Assembly: GCA_937951685.1 (NCBI GenBank)
Contig: CALFBG010000127.1
Location: forward strand, 1-33,875
Origin: an uncultured Saprospiraceae bacterium
GTDB taxonomy: Bacteria > Bacteroidota > Bacteroidia > Chitinophagales > Saprospiraceae
Direction of reading: 5' to 3'
Length of the DNA stretch: 33,875 bases
Part shown: one piece after another, positions 33,842-33,875 of the stretch
Layout of the letters: each line of letters starts with the position of its first letter
How positions within the stretch are numbered: the stretch's first letter is position 1
The notes under the pieces: model-generated
Databases searched by the model: none
What the model was told of the DNA's origin: nothing
Seen by the model: only the letters and a program-made list of their open reading frames with translations
Position numbers and translations under genes: made by a program

Positions 33842-33875
33842 TTGCCTTCCAACCCCAAGATTAAAGTTTTGCAAG

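Noticed and set aside
1-33875. CRISPR arrays, tRNA or rRNA genes, replication origins, toxin-antitoxin or defence genes
   Set aside because: Looked for regular spaced repeats, tRNA T-arm signatures, DnaA-box clusters and defence-type motifs; none seen by eye.

Overview
The window reads as chromosomal DNA of a Bacteroidota bacterium, most likely of the Saprospira/Lewinella side of the phylum (lineage is an inference). The evidence is: two secreted proteins with type IX secretion (T9SS) C-terminal domains, SprB-type repeats, a BshB1 bacillithiol enzyme, an NrtR-like Nudix regulator, starts without Shine-Dalgarno sequences, and TAnnTTTG-type -7 boxes in front of lepA and etfB. Base composition is AT-rich and most genes are housekeeping.

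Layout. 1-3 kb: ftsY (+) and lepA (-) converge on a bidirectional terminator. 3.3-8.1 kb: a minus-strand efflux operon (ABC ATPase, two MacB-type permeases, HlyD/MacA-type adaptor). 8.1-9.1 kb: a 1.08 kb non-coding stretch with two perfect dyads and a strongly folded 5' leader in front of an unknown lipoprotein gene (9146). 10-14 kb: Nudix/wHTH regulator, lamin-tail T9SS protein, threonine aldolase, and a bifunctional-nuclease-domain protein with a UVR motif. 14.3-16.1 kb: etfB-etfA. 16.3-19.6 kb: TPR protein, DUF4349-type lipoprotein, and a three-gene operon (small membrane protein, dapF, divergent class I isoprenoid-synthase-like protein). 19.9-24.8 kb (+): Do-type protease, methylcrotonyl-CoA-carboxylase-like beta subunit, THUMP-domain RNA methyltransferase. 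24.9-26.8 kb: small secreted protein, then a gpx-bshB1 operon. 27-31.7 kb: a 1571-residue modular T9SS surface protein. 32-33.1 kb: fabH.

The most unusual content is non-coding. One family of about 160 bp elements with terminal inverted repeats (TIRs) occurs three times: 23382-23547, and a tail-to-tail pair at 33524-33680 and 33679-33841. All keep a central hairpin. Two sequence types exist, and the variable core of the TIR (CTAAG or GGTTT) is the same sequence that builds the central hairpin stem, so terminus and hairpin appear to vary together. The first copy sits, flanked by TA, in the loop of a larger 20-bp-arm inverted repeat. A different, 281 bp TA-flanked element with CTGTGACAG-type TIRs ends inside bshB1 and contains its stop codon. 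No transposase, CRISPR array, rRNA or tRNA gene was seen.

Functional links inferred from order: gpx with bshB1 (thiol redox), etfB with etfA (electron transfer, perhaps taking electrons from acyl-CoA oxidation in the same pathway as the carboxylase), and the four-gene exporter.
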